This document shows positions 1 to 7,311 of a stretch of DNA of 28,552 bases, piece by piece. The DNA lies in NCBI GenBank assembly GCA_041586615.1, contig JBFGZS010000058.1:1-28552 (forward strand), written 5' to 3'. A program made the translations under genes and the position numbers. This stretch comes from Motiliproteus sp041586615. GTDB taxonomy: Bacteria; Pseudomonadota; Gammaproteobacteria; Pseudomonadales; Balneatricaceae. Position 1 is the stretch's first letter, and every line of letters starts with the position of its first letter. The notes under the pieces were generated by a model, which ran no database searches, was not told the DNA's origin, and saw nothing but the letters and a program-made list of their open reading frames with translations.

Positions 1-86
1 ACCTCCTTTAGCGTTGTCACACCACTGCGGCTAAGGGCCTTCTCCACTGCTTGAATCTTGAACGATTGATTGAATCTTGCTCTCAT
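1..86 (-). CDS. Transposase OrfA-like protein, N-terminal fragment cut by window edge
   Basis: Reading leftward from an ATG at 86-84, 28 codons stay open to the edge and begin MRARFNQSFKIQAVEKALSR. The pattern of a basic start, 'FK.QAVEKAL' and then a Leu/Glu-rich helix is typical of the helix-turn-helix N-terminus of IS3/IS911-type OrfA transposases. A perfect 8-bp inverted repeat (95-102 with 110-117) lies just upstream of the start, as is common in IS leader regions. Only the start is visible, so the family assignment rests on this short stretch. Confidence 0.6.
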   Translation of the reverse strand, partial: MRARFNQSFKIQAVEKALSRSGVTTLKE

Positions 87-147
87 AATTAACTGCCTCT
101 AACTGAAAATTAGAGGCGACAACTAGCCTGACAGAGGGGGCAAGTCA
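1..147 (-). mobile_element. End of an insertion sequence (5' end of its transposase side)
   Basis: This contains the transposase start and its leader. On the minus strand the outer end probably reads TGACTTGCCCCCTCTGTCAG, starting near 147. The other end is outside the window, so the boundary is inferred and not matched to a terminal repeat or target duplication. These end bases do not clearly match the IS end at the right edge of the window, so the two are probably different elements. Confidence 0.4.
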
Positions 148-390
148 TGCTAGGATGACTGAGAGATCATAACGTTGCGCCTAATCCTACTGCCCTTCCC
201 CCTCCTGAAACAAGCTCAGCAATCCACACTAAAGAGCGACCGCTCCTCAGGCCGTCCATACGCGCGCCGTGCGTATTCTGTGCGCAAAGAAATCTATCAA
301 CAGCCAAGAAAAACTATCGATCACCAACATAGTGAGCAGAGATACCCATCACTAGCTGTTGATAGCTATCGAAATCCTGGGCTTTTCGTG

Positions 391-446
391 GGATTCAAAA
401 TCCGTTGCCGCAAGGCGTGGCGGTTCGAGTCCGCCCACCGCTACCA
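391..446 (+). other. 3' fragment of tRNA-Leu(CAA): probable att site of an integrative element
   Basis: The 3' half of a leucine tRNA is intact. It has the anticodon loop TTCAAAA (anticodon CAA, 396-398), the 3' side of the anticodon stem, a long variable arm with a GCC/GGC stem, a T arm with a 5-bp GGCGG/CCGCC stem (419-423/431-435) around TTCGAGT, the 3' acceptor strand CACCGCT, discriminator A and an encoded CCA. The D arm and 5' acceptor strand (expected AGCGGTG) are absent, and pairing in the anticodon stem stops at 391. Such fragments arise when a tyrosine-recombinase element integrates in a tRNA gene and displaces the old 3' end. The intact tRNA and the element should lie to the left. 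Confidence 0.85.
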
Positions 447-458
447 TCTGTTCCTTAA

Positions 459-487
459 CGAAACGTCCTGTTTCGATTTTCCTTTTT
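459..487 (+). terminator. Rho-independent terminator of the displaced tRNA-Leu 3' end
   Basis: A CGAAAC/GTTTCG stem (459-464/470-475) with a 5-nt loop is followed by ATTTTCC and six T. It starts 13 nt after the CCA of the tRNA fragment, where a tRNA terminator is expected. This supports the fragment as the original chromosomal tRNA tail. Confidence 0.7.
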
Positions 488-510
488 TACATTATCCTTT
501 TTTACATTAT
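481..510. repeat. 15-bp tandem duplication
   Basis: CCTTTTTTACATTAT occurs twice head to tail (481-495, 496-510), duplicating the T-tract of the tRNA terminator. Confidence 0.9.
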
Positions 511-678
511 CAATCAGACAGTTAGCCATTTATGGCGGGTGCAGTCTATTGTGCTTTTCTCGCGAATTGATCACCGCGCTTGAGGCAGCCCCGAGTGCTA
601 AAGGGGGGGGGCTTCACGGCCAACCGAATAGCTCTTGTCTGCGTCACCGTCCTTCTTTGCAAGGCAGGCAAAAGCATC
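511..678. other. Non-coding stretch between the att scar and the first gene
   Basis: No gene is supported here. The stretch contains a run of nine G (604-612). Short open frames crossing it have no ribosome site or recognisable protein signature. Confidence 0.5.
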
Positions 679-1044
679 TTAATCCGAGAGTAGCCAAGCT
701 TTCGCTGCCTCCATGTTTTCAAACAACGAAGCCTCTACGCCTTGTATATAATACAGGTCCTTGGCATGACGAAAATTACCGGCAATCTCTCCCTTTTTTC
801 TGACAATGGCTACGCGAGTGATCTGAGGCGCTACCGCGCTGAGACAGGATGCGATGGTGTCCACATCGATAAAGCGGACCAGGCTCAAGTCTGCTTGCCT
901 GAAGTCTGCTAAAGCTCGGTGACAATTTGCAAGATGCTGGACCGCCTCTTTCCTTGTGGGTGTTGGACCATCGGGCCGTAATGTACCAATATGCTCGACT
1001 AAGACGTGACTACCATCGTCGGATTGAGTGATTTGGGTTGGCAT
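679..1044 (-). CDS. SpoIIAA/STAS-like small protein
   Basis: This 121-aa soluble protein has no signal or membrane segment. The alternating strand/helix pattern, with a central hydrophobic strand 'RVAIV' and a C-terminal 'FENMEAAKAWLLSD' helix, resembles the SpoIIAA-like/STAS fold family, in which an '..F.d...A..WL' ending is common. No enzyme motif is visible. The ATG start is preceded by a GGATGAG-like ribosome site. The gene stands alone between an att scar and repeats, so context says nothing about its partner. A second protein of the same general type is at 16807-17175. The specific function is unknown; roles in anti-sigma or stress signalling are only analogies from the fold. Confidence 0.6.
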   Translation of the reverse strand: MPTQITQSDDGSHVLVEHIGTLRPDGPTPTRKEAVQHLANCHRALADFRQADLSLVRFIDVDTIASCLSAVAPQITRVAIVRKKGEIAGNFRHAKDLYYIQGVEASLFENMEAAKAWLLSD

Positions 1045-1142
1045 AGCATTCTCATCCGCATAGACAATTCAGCGCTGAATTCTAGCTTAAACGTAAGCGT
1101 CCGGCGATCACACCAACCCTATAATTAGTATAAGAATATAAT

Positions 1143-1170
1143 CGATATAATTAGAGCGATATAATTAGGA
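1143..1170. repeat. 14-bp tandem duplication
   Basis: CGATATAATTAGAG (1143-1156) is followed directly by CGATATAATTAGGA (1157-1170). Confidence 0.8.
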
Positions 1171-1231
1171 CACCCAATTTAATTTGCTAGCAGAAGTAAA
1201 TAATCCAGACACCCAACATGATCATCGTTTC

Positions 1232-1321
1232 GAGACTGGTCCGATAACCGCCCGAACGCTTGAGTACCGCCGACAGGAGCACCCGGAAAGAAGAGAACAA
1301 TCAATCCGCCCCCTTTTTTAG
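1232..1321 (+). repeat. Dispersed direct repeat, copy A (upstream of GFA gene)
   Basis: This roughly 90-bp block shares ordered blocks with 2076-2170: GAGAcTG, CCGATA, CCGAA.GCTTGAG, CGCCGACAG.AGCACCCG, GAAAGA, and a final CAATC.GC with a T-tract. The two copies are in the same orientation on either side of the GFA-family gene. Confidence 0.75.
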
Positions 1322-1350
1322 TCTCTTGCGTCCCCCCCCTTTTGTACTAT

Positions 1351-1380
1351 GTTTAACGATATCTACGTTTAACGATATCT
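1351..1380. repeat. 16-bp tandem duplication (second copy partial)
   Basis: GTTTAACGATATCTAC (1351-1366) is repeated as GTTTAACGATATCT (1367-1380). Confidence 0.85.
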
Positions 1381-1474
1381 GCCATCAATGGACGCCGCCA
1401 CGAGGGTTTATGGCGTTTTTTTGCGTGCAATGAAACTGCGATCCAGCAGGATTCGCGACAATGGAGAAGAGACT

Positions 1475-1915
1475 ATGATCCGTTCCTATACAGGTGGTTG
1501 TGACCACGTTCACGTCAAAGCCGCGGCAGAGCCGATCGACAACCACGTCTGTCATTGCAATGTCTGTAAGGGCGTGACCGGCCAGCAGACCACGCATGTG
1601 GTTTTCTTCAAACACGGCGATCTTTCGGTCGACCACCCCGAAAAAATGAACCGCCAGCCGTTCAACAAGGAAAACCCGAACGGTCCGCTCGAACTTTGCA
1701 CCTGTGTCGATTGCGGTGCCCCCCTGATGCTCGACGACAAACAGAAACGCATCCGTGTCGCGGTACCAAACGTCATGGGCTACAAAGAAGCCTCGTTCCC
1801 CAAGGCCACGTATCACGCATTTTACGACACATCAAAAGGGTACCCCAAGCCATCGGACGGTCGTCCAGTCTATGACGGCCTGCGTCCGGAATTCGTCTGG
1901 CCTGAACCCGCCTGA
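1475..1915 (+). CDS. GFA-family (Mss4-like) zinc protein
   Basis: The 146-aa protein has the cysteine layout of the GFA family, named after glutathione-dependent formaldehyde-activating enzyme: CHCNVCKGVTG (Cys26, Cys28, Cys31) and CTCVDCG (Cys75, Cys77, Cys80), which bind zinc in family members. The first family motif, normally C-x-C-G, is only GGCDH here (Cys9, no second Cys), so one zinc site may be altered. The ATG at 1475 was chosen over upstream in-frame starts because GGAG sits 8 nt before it and homology-like sequence (MIRSYTGGC) begins there. The gene stands alone between direct repeats, with no formaldehyde-pathway neighbour, so the substrate cannot be told. Most GFA members are not proven formaldehyde enzymes. 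Confidence 0.85.
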   Translation: MIRSYTGGCDHVHVKAAAEPIDNHVCHCNVCKGVTGQQTTHVVFFKHGDLSVDHPEKMNRQPFNKENPNGPLELCTCVDCGAPLMLDDKQKRIRVAVPNVMGYKEASFPKATYHAFYDTSKGYPKPSDGRPVYDGLRPEFVWPEPA

Positions 1916-2301
1916 GCGATCGGCGCATCCACGATAATGCCGGAGCTTAATATTCAGTGTGGATAAGGCGAAATGACCGATACTTGCGCTCAATGATTCA
2001 AGGGGCCCATTTTTATTGCTTTCCCCTGTCGAGGATTAATAGAAATAATCAGGCCCCCATCTTAATAATTATTATGAGATTGACCGATATCCGGCCGAAG
2101 GCTTGAGCACCCCCGCCGACAGAAGCACCCGAAGAAAGAGAAAGAGAAAGACCAATCTGCGCCTTTTTACGCGCCCCCGTGTGTCGCTTCTGTGCGCACA
2201 ATACGCGATGTGTTAAGACGAGAAAGTCGTATCCAGAAACGTCGGTAATTGCCTCTGCCCCTGAGCGTAATCACTCGCCCACTCCTTGTTTCAATGCTAA
2301 C
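1916..2301. other. Non-coding region downstream of the GFA gene
   Basis: No gene is visible. It includes the second copy of the dispersed repeat (2076-2170) with an internal 6-bp GAAAGA run (around 2133-2150). A weak GGGG...CCCC hairpin near 2003-2027 could end the GFA transcript but has no clear T-tract. Confidence 0.5.
2076..2170 (+). repeat. Dispersed direct repeat, copy B (downstream of GFA gene)
   Basis: Diverged second copy of the block at 1232-1321, same orientation, starting about 845 bp further on. It carries a few short insertions relative to copy A. Confidence 0.75.
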
Positions 2302-2470
2302 CTAGCAGCCTGTCGGGCTTAACACTGATCTACTGCGGTAAAGCCGAATTTGGCCATTTTTCACCCTATTTTTCGTTAAATAGAACCACTATTCGCCTCA
2401 AAATAGTTCGAAAACTGTCTCAAATCGATCTTCCCCTCGCTACGACCGGTAAAGTCCGACAGACTGCTAG
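2302..2470. mobile_element. MITE-like element with 19-bp terminal inverted repeats
   Basis: The left end CTAGCAGCCTGTCGGGCTT (2302-2320) and the reverse complement of the right end CTAGCAGTCTGTCGGACTT (2452-2470) match at 17 of 19 positions. The 169-bp interior has no coding capacity. The outermost CTAG at both ends may be a target duplication or part of the repeats. The right end stops 42 bp before the start codon of the next gene, so the element may supply or disturb that promoter. The parent transposon family was not identified. Confidence 0.75.
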
Positions 2471-2512
2471 CCCGGCTTTAATGTTGGCTAGCGTAACTAA
2501 GGGAGCGGCTAT

Positions 2513-4393
2513 ATGCAGGCTGAACAGCAGGAAATCGTTACCTTTTTTGAAAAACACCTACCCTTTAAGGCGCTGCCGGCCGAGGCCTTACATACCTTGG
2601 CTCGACAGGTTGAAGTCGCCTACTATCGAACTGACAGCGATATCCTCTGCTTTGGCGACCCCATTCAAGACCTGTACGTGATTCGGAGCGGGGCGGTCGA
2701 GACCTATCGGCGCACCGGCGAGCTTTACAACCGTCTGTCCGAAGGGGCGGTTTTTGGTCAGATGGGGTTAATGATGAATCGCCGGGTGCGCTTTCCCGCC
2801 AAGGCGCTGGAAGACACACTGCTGTACTGCATCCCCGCCGATATTTTCAGCGACTATTGCCAGCAGTTCGATGTCTTTGCCGATTTCTTCGAAACCGACG
2901 AGCGGACAGTGCTACGCCAGGCGGTCTCTGAACAAGCCGAAAGCAACGACCTGACCACCGTTAAAGTCAAATCGCTCCTGACCCGTGAGGCGATTACCGT
3001 CACTAAAGGTACCAGTGTCCGGGACGCGGCCGTGTTCATGACTGAGATGGATACCTCGTCGCTGCTGATTACCGATCCGACACTGAGCGACCACAGCGAT
3101 AGCCCGGTGGTGGGGGTGCTTACCGACCATGACCTGCGCGAACGGGTACTGGCCTGCGACCTCCCCCTCCAAACCCGGGTCGAAGATGTGATGAGCACCG
3201 ACGTTGTTATCCTCGACCAAGATGCCTACGTGTTCGAAGCGATGCTCACCATGTTGCGGGAAAATATTCATCACCTGCCAATCCTGCACGGTCGCAACCC
3301 GGTCGGTGTGCTGACCCTGCCCGATATCGTCCGCCATGAATCCCAAAGCAGCCTCCTGCTGGTTCGGGGTATCTTTGCTCAGCAAAGTATCGAAGACCTT
3401 GCCACCTACGCCCAGCAATTGCCGGCCGTGTTCGTGCGGATGGTCAATGAAGACGCCAATTCCCATATGATTGGCAGTGCGATGGCCGTGATCGGTCGCA
3501 GCTTCAAGCAGCACCTGCTGTCTCTGGCCGAAGAGCAGCTGGGCTCGCCGCCCGTGCCCTACTGTTTTATGGCGCTGGGCTCGATGGCGCGGGATGAGCA
3601 GCTGGTGGTCACCGACCAGGACAATGCCATCATTCTGGATAACGACTACCGCCCCGAGGATCACCAGGCGTACTTCGAGCAGCTGGCCGCCCTGGTGTGC
3701 GAGGGCCTGACAGCCTGCGGCTACAGCCAGTGCAGCGGCGATATTATGGCCACCAATCCTCAGTGGCGACTAACCCGAGACCAGTGGCAAGAGCAGTTTG
3801 CCGCCTGGATCGACCATCCCGATCCCAAGTCATTGCTAAACAGTTCGATATTTTTCGACCTTGACGGCGTCTGGGGCGAAGTCGATTGGGCTAAGCAGCT
3901 GCGACAATTTTTCACTACGCGCGCCAAAGCAAATCCGCGTTTTCTGGCGAATCTGGCGCGTAACGCCCTTAACCGTACGCCGCCACTGGGTTTCTTCAAA
4001 GGCTTTGTTATGGAGCAAGATGGTCGGCACCGCCTCTCCATCAACCTCAAACGCCGGGGCACGGCACCGCTGACCGACGTCATTCGGGTACACGCCCTGG
4101 CGGTAGGCTCGCTGGCACGGAATTCGTTTGAGCGCCTGGAGGATGTCATTGCTGCCGAGCTACTCCCCCCCGGTAAAGGCCAGGAACTGAGCGATGCACT
4201 CGAATATATTTCGATGGTCCGAATCCGCCACCAGGCCCGTGATATAGAAGCCGGCGAGCAGCCCGATAACCATATTGAGCCAAAAACCTTATCGACCTTT
4301 GAACGGCGTAACCTCAAGGAGGCGTTCCAGGTCCTCGACAAGGCGCAAAACTTCTTGAAATTCCGCTATACCGCCAACCAGCGACTGAAATAA
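2513..4393 (+). CDS. cNMP-binding / CBS pair / DUF294 nucleotidyltransferase protein
   Basis: This 626-aa cytoplasmic signalling protein has, in order, a cyclic-nucleotide-binding-like beta roll (about 10-125), two CBS domains (about 150-210 and 222-278), a DUF294 nucleotidyltransferase-like domain carrying GSMARDEQ and TDQDNA (356-372), and the DUF294 C-terminal helical domain (about 470-620). In the first domain the phosphate-cassette 'FGE' is FGQ (81-83), so classical cAMP binding is doubtful. CBS pairs usually sense adenine nucleotides. The ATG has an AAGGGAG site 8 nt upstream. A gene for a DnaQ-like exonuclease follows 4 bp later, a pairing common in proteobacteria. The biological role of the family is poorly defined. 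Confidence 0.9.
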   Translation: MQAEQQEIVTFFEKHLPFKALPAEALHTLARQVEVAYYRTDSDILCFGDPIQDLYVIRSGAVETYRRTGELYNRLSEGAVFGQMGLMMNRRVRFPAKALEDTLLYCIPADIFSDYCQQFDVFADFFETDERTVLRQAVSEQAESNDLTTVKVKSLLTREAITVTKGTSVRDAAVFMTEMDTSSLLITDPTLSDHSDSPVVGVLTDHDLRERVLACDLPLQTRVEDVMSTDVVILDQDAYVFEAMLTMLRENIHHLPILHGRNPVGVLTLPDIVRHESQSSLLLVRGIFAQQSIEDLATYAQQLPAVFVRMVNEDANSHMIGSAMAVIGRSFKQHLLSLAEEQLGSPPVPYCFMALGSMARDEQLVVTDQDNAIILDNDYRPEDHQAYFEQLAALVCEGLTACGYSQCSGDIMATNPQWRLTRDQWQEQFAAWIDHPDPKSLLNSSIFFDLDGVWGEVDWAKQLRQFFTTRAKANPRFLANLARNALNRTPPLGFFKGFVMEQDGRHRLSINLKRRGTAPLTDVIRVHALAVGSLARNSFERLEDVIAAELLPPGKGQELSDALEYISMVRIRHQARDIEAGEQPDNHIEPKTLSTFERRNLKEAFQVLDKAQNFLKFRYTANQRLK

Positions 4394-4397
4394 GCCG

Positions 4398-5132
4398 ATG
4401 CCATCGACGCTCCCTAAGGTTATATTACCTCCCCATCAGTCCAGCACAAACTGGTCTGAGCACTACGAAAAACTGCAGGTGCAAAGCCATCATATGGCGC
4501 TCAAAGGCTTTTATGCCGAAGGGATGATGGACGGAGATACGCCGATCTCTGCGGCCCCCTTGGTCGCCATGGACTTCGAAACAACCGGCCTCGATCCTGT
4601 AATGGATGAAATTGTCAGCGTCGGCTTAACCCCCTTCAGTCTAGAGCGGATCTACTGTCGTGATGCGGCACACTGGGTCGTTAACCCCCAACGCCCCCTG
4701 GATGAAGAGTCGGTGGTCATTCATGGCATTACTCACACCGACGTTCACGACTCTCCCGACCTGTCAGAAATACTGCCCGAACTGCTGGCGGCACTGGCCG
4801 GTAAAATAGTCGTCGTGCACTTTAGACAGATTGAGCGTGCGTTTTTACATAACGCGCTGCAACGCCATATCGGAGAGGGCATCGCCTTTCCGATCATTGA
4901 TACCCAGGAGTTGGAGTGCCGGGCGTTAAAAGCCCGGCAGGGGATCGTCGGCCGTTTACTGCGTCGCCCACTGGGGTCGATGCGTCTGGCAGAATGCCGG
5001 CGACGCTACGGGTTACCCCACTATCAGCCCCACCACGCGCAAACCGACGCCTTGGCGACCGCCGAGTTACTGCAAGCGCAGATCGCCTACCATTATCGGC
5101 CGGACACCGCGGTCAAGGACCTCTGGTGCTGA
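4398..5132 (+). CDS. DnaQ-like 3'-5' exonuclease (DEDDh type)
   Basis: The 244-aa protein has a DEDDh exonuclease core: ExoI is MDFETTG (Asp59, Glu61) and ExoIII is HHAQTDALATAEL (His212, Asp217). At the ExoII position, HFRQIERAFL (141-150), the usual acidic Asp is apparently Glu146, a conservative change. An N-terminal extension of about 50 residues precedes the fold. The protein resembles the stand-alone exonucleases partnered with DUF294 proteins and lacks the polymerase III theta/alpha-binding tail. The start is 4 bp after the DUF294 stop with only a weak ribosome site, suggesting translational coupling. Substrate (DNA, RNA or nucleotide) cannot be told from sequence. Confidence 0.85.
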   Translation: MPSTLPKVILPPHQSSTNWSEHYEKLQVQSHHMALKGFYAEGMMDGDTPISAAPLVAMDFETTGLDPVMDEIVSVGLTPFSLERIYCRDAAHWVVNPQRPLDEESVVIHGITHTDVHDSPDLSEILPELLAALAGKIVVVHFRQIERAFLHNALQRHIGEGIAFPIIDTQELECRALKARQGIVGRLLRRPLGSMRLAECRRRYGLPHYQPHHAQTDALATAELLQAQIAYHYRPDTAVKDLWC

Positions 5133-5134
5133 TG

Positions 5135-5165
5135 CTCCGCGCCGCCTTAATAAGCCAGCGCGGAG
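5135..5165. terminator. Hairpin between convergent genes
   Basis: A perfect 8-bp stem CTCCGCGC/GCGCGGAG (5135-5142/5158-5165) with a 15-nt loop sits in the 70-bp gap between two converging genes. There is no T-tract, so intrinsic termination is uncertain. Confidence 0.4.
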
Positions 5166-5202
5166 ATCCTGAGGCGCCGTGACAGAAAACGCGACGTTGC
5201 CT

Positions 5203-6774
5203 TTAGCGCTTTTCGGTACGCAGGCCCATAAGCAGACTGACGCACATCAACAACAATACGACCGTAAAGGGAAGACCGGTTGAAATAACGCCGGCCTGCA
5301 GCGCCTGTATCGCCTCGGTCCCACCAATCCAAAGCAGCGCAATGGCGATGGCTCCCTCTAGGGTTGCCCAGAACACCCGCTGGGTCACCGGCGCGTCGAT
5401 CTTTCCTCCGGCGGTGATGCTATCGATGACCAACGAGCCCGAATCCGATGAGGTAATAAAGAACACCAGCACCAGCACGATGGCGATGACCGACAACAGC
5501 GTGCCCATCGGCAGCTCATCAAACATCTGGAACATTGCCAACGGCACCTCGGTCAGCCCATCGCTCCCCAAGGCCCCGACGTTGTTTATCACCTGGTCAA
5601 TCGCAATGCCGCCATACACCGACATCCAGATCAGGGTCACCACCGTGGGGACCAGTAAGACTGCCGTCAGAAATTCGCGAATGGTACGCCCTTCGGACAC
5701 CCGTGCGATAAACATACCGACAAAAGGAGACCAGGATATCCACCAGGCCCAGTAGAAGACGGTCCAACCCTGGATCCAGGCTTCATCGTCGCGACCATGG
5801 GGGTTGCTCAAGGGAATTATATTCTCGATATAGGCACCTAGGGTGGTGGCCACGTTGCCCAGGGACACGGATGGCGCGATCATGATGACGAACGCCAGCA
5901 GGGCGAAGGCGATCAGCATATTGATGTTACTCAGAACCTTGACGCCCCCTTCGATGCCGCGGAAAACCGAAATAATGGCCAATCCGGTTACGCCGACGAT
6001 CACCAGGATCTGCATGCCGAGACTACTCTCAATCCCGAACACATGATTGATCCCTGCGGCGGCCTGCTGGGCGCCCAGGCCCAGCGAAGTCGCGAGCCCG
6101 AAGAGTGTTGCCAGAACGGCCAGCACATCGATGAGGTGGCCAGCCCAACCCCAGGCTCGGTCACCGAGCAAGGGATAAAAGATCGAGCGGATGGACAGCG
6201 GCAGACCTTTGTTATAGCAGAAAAAAGCCAGCGATAATGCCACGACGCCATAGATAGCCCAGGGATGCAGTCCCCAGTGATACATGGTTGCCCCCATCGC
6301 CATCCGGGCAGCTTCCGGGGTATTGGCTTCGACGCCCAGCGGCGTCTTATACCAGCCGGTGAAGTACGCGACCGGTTCTGCCACGCTCCAGAACATCAAC
6401 CCGATACCCATGCCCGCCGCGAATAACATGGCCAGCCAGGATAGGGTCGCGTAGGCGGGCTTGGCATTCACCCCGCCTAGACGGATTTTGCCGTAAGGCG
6501 AGACCAGCAGCGCCAGGCAGAAAATAACAAAGATATTACCCGACCACATAAAAAAAGCGTCGAAGCTGCCAATAATATCCCACTTCAAGCCATCGAGCGC
6601 CGCCTTGGCGATGGCGGGGTCGACAACCAGCGCGGCAACAAGAAAGAGCAATACTAACCCGGCACTCAGGGAAAACACCGCATTGTGGACGTCAAGCCCC
6701 CATTTCTGGACGTTATCCTGCCCGACCGTATAGTCGGTACTATCGATACTGTATTTGTCTGTTTTATTTCCCAT
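5203..6774 (-). CDS. BCCT-family betaine/choline/carnitine transporter
   Basis: This 523-aa inner-membrane carrier of about 12 helices imports quaternary-ammonium compounds with Na+ or H+. BCCT marks are the glycine-rich segment AAGMGIGLMFWSVAEP and the signature region YWAWWISWSPFVGMFIARVS, whose Trp residues form the substrate aromatic cage in family members. The family length is about 500-680 residues, so this is a short form without the long regulatory tails of osmosensing BetP. I chose the ATG at 6774 (GAGG 6 nt upstream). A longer frame to 6849 adds residues that do not look like family sequence. It is transcribed alone. A role in glycine-betaine or choline uptake under salt stress is inferred from the family. 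Confidence 0.92.
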   Translation of the reverse strand: MGNKTDKYSIDSTDYTVGQDNVQKWGLDVHNAVFSLSAGLVLLFLVAALVVDPAIAKAALDGLKWDIIGSFDAFFMWSGNIFVIFCLALLVSPYGKIRLGGVNAKPAYATLSWLAMLFAAGMGIGLMFWSVAEPVAYFTGWYKTPLGVEANTPEAARMAMGATMYHWGLHPWAIYGVVALSLAFFCYNKGLPLSIRSIFYPLLGDRAWGWAGHLIDVLAVLATLFGLATSLGLGAQQAAAGINHVFGIESSLGMQILVIVGVTGLAIISVFRGIEGGVKVLSNINMLIAFALLAFVIMIAPSVSLGNVATTLGAYIENIIPLSNPHGRDDEAWIQGWTVFYWAWWISWSPFVGMFIARVSEGRTIREFLTAVLLVPTVVTLIWMSVYGGIAIDQVINNVGALGSDGLTEVPLAMFQMFDELPMGTLLSVIAIVLVLVFFITSSDSGSLVIDSITAGGKIDAPVTQRVFWATLEGAIAIALLWIGGTEAIQALQAGVISTGLPFTVVLLLMCVSLLMGLRTEKR

Positions 6775-7009
6775 TGATGACCTCTGTGAATGGGGGTACA
6801 AGAAACGCACAACCGAAGCTGTGCGCCTCCCCGCGAATGTCTGCAACACGTCTATGCAACACGCTATGCTGGAGAAGGATAGCAGATTCAGCCATCGACT
6901 TTCGCCTTAACGCTGTCTAACACCGGCTAATCCTGGAGTACGCTGAGTGTATTCTGTGCTTATCAGCCGCGCAAAGGCGGGCAAACTGAACCAAGGAATC
7001 CATCGCGTT

Positions 7010-7292
7010 ATGAACACGTTAAAAACTGGGGAGCAGTGACCTATCGGTGTCGCGTGCCTGTTTAGGCTGCATGACATGGGGCAGATAAAACAACCAGCAA
7101 GATGCCAATCAACAGATTGAACTCGCAAAAATCCACGGCTACACGCCGAGCCAGTTAGCGCTGGCCTGGTGCGATCACGTGGACGGGGTCACGTCGACCA
7201 TCATTGGCGCCACCTCCATGGCGCAGCTGCAAGAAAATATCCGCGCGTTTTCAATGCCCCTGAGTGAGCAAGCGCTGTACTTGCAGGTGTGA
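7010..7292 (+). pseudogene. Aldo/keto reductase remnant (frameshift, stop and large internal deletion)
   Basis: An ATG at 7010 opens MNTLK. After an apparent extra A in a run of five, the next frame reads LGSSDLSVSRACLGCMTWG, a typical N-terminus of Tas/YajO-type aldo/keto reductases. An in-frame TAA follows at 7086 where CAA is expected. Then NNQQDANQQIE runs straight into LAKIHGYTPSQLALAWC and TSTIIGATSMAQLQENI, which belong to the C-terminus of the same family, ending at 7290-7292. Only about 90 of roughly 340 residues remain, so the whole TIM-barrel middle, including the catalytic Tyr/Lys, is gone. At least three independent lesions point to an old inactivation. Confidence 0.85.
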
Positions 7293-7311
7293 CGCTGCCA
7301 CTACGCGGTGA

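Larger units (their letters stand above)
1045..1474. other. 430-bp non-coding region with repeats
   Basis: AT-rich, gene-free DNA. It holds two short tandem duplications (1143-1170 and 1351-1380), a pair of GACACCCA motifs (near 1169 and 1208), one copy of a dispersed repeat (1232-1321) and a run of eight C. It ends with the leader of the GFA-family gene. No coding remnant was recognised. Confidence 0.5.

Noticed and set aside
175..803. Three overlapping plus-strand open frames (116, 74 and 84 codons)
   Set aside because: They run through the tRNA-Leu fragment, its terminator and tandem repeats, lack ribosome sites, and have no protein-like signature.
1385..1816. 143-codon minus-strand frame opposite the GFA gene
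   Set aside because: It is a mirror of the GFA gene, which has the zinc motifs and a proper ribosome site.
2912..3664. 250-codon minus-strand frame opposite the DUF294 gene
   Set aside because: Antisense shadow: composition is unusual (many His/Gln/Gly) and the plus strand encodes recognisable CBS and DUF294 domains.
6775..6849. Longer N-terminus for the BCCT transporter
   Set aside because: The extension looks unlike the family, and the internal ATG at 6774 has a good ribosome site.
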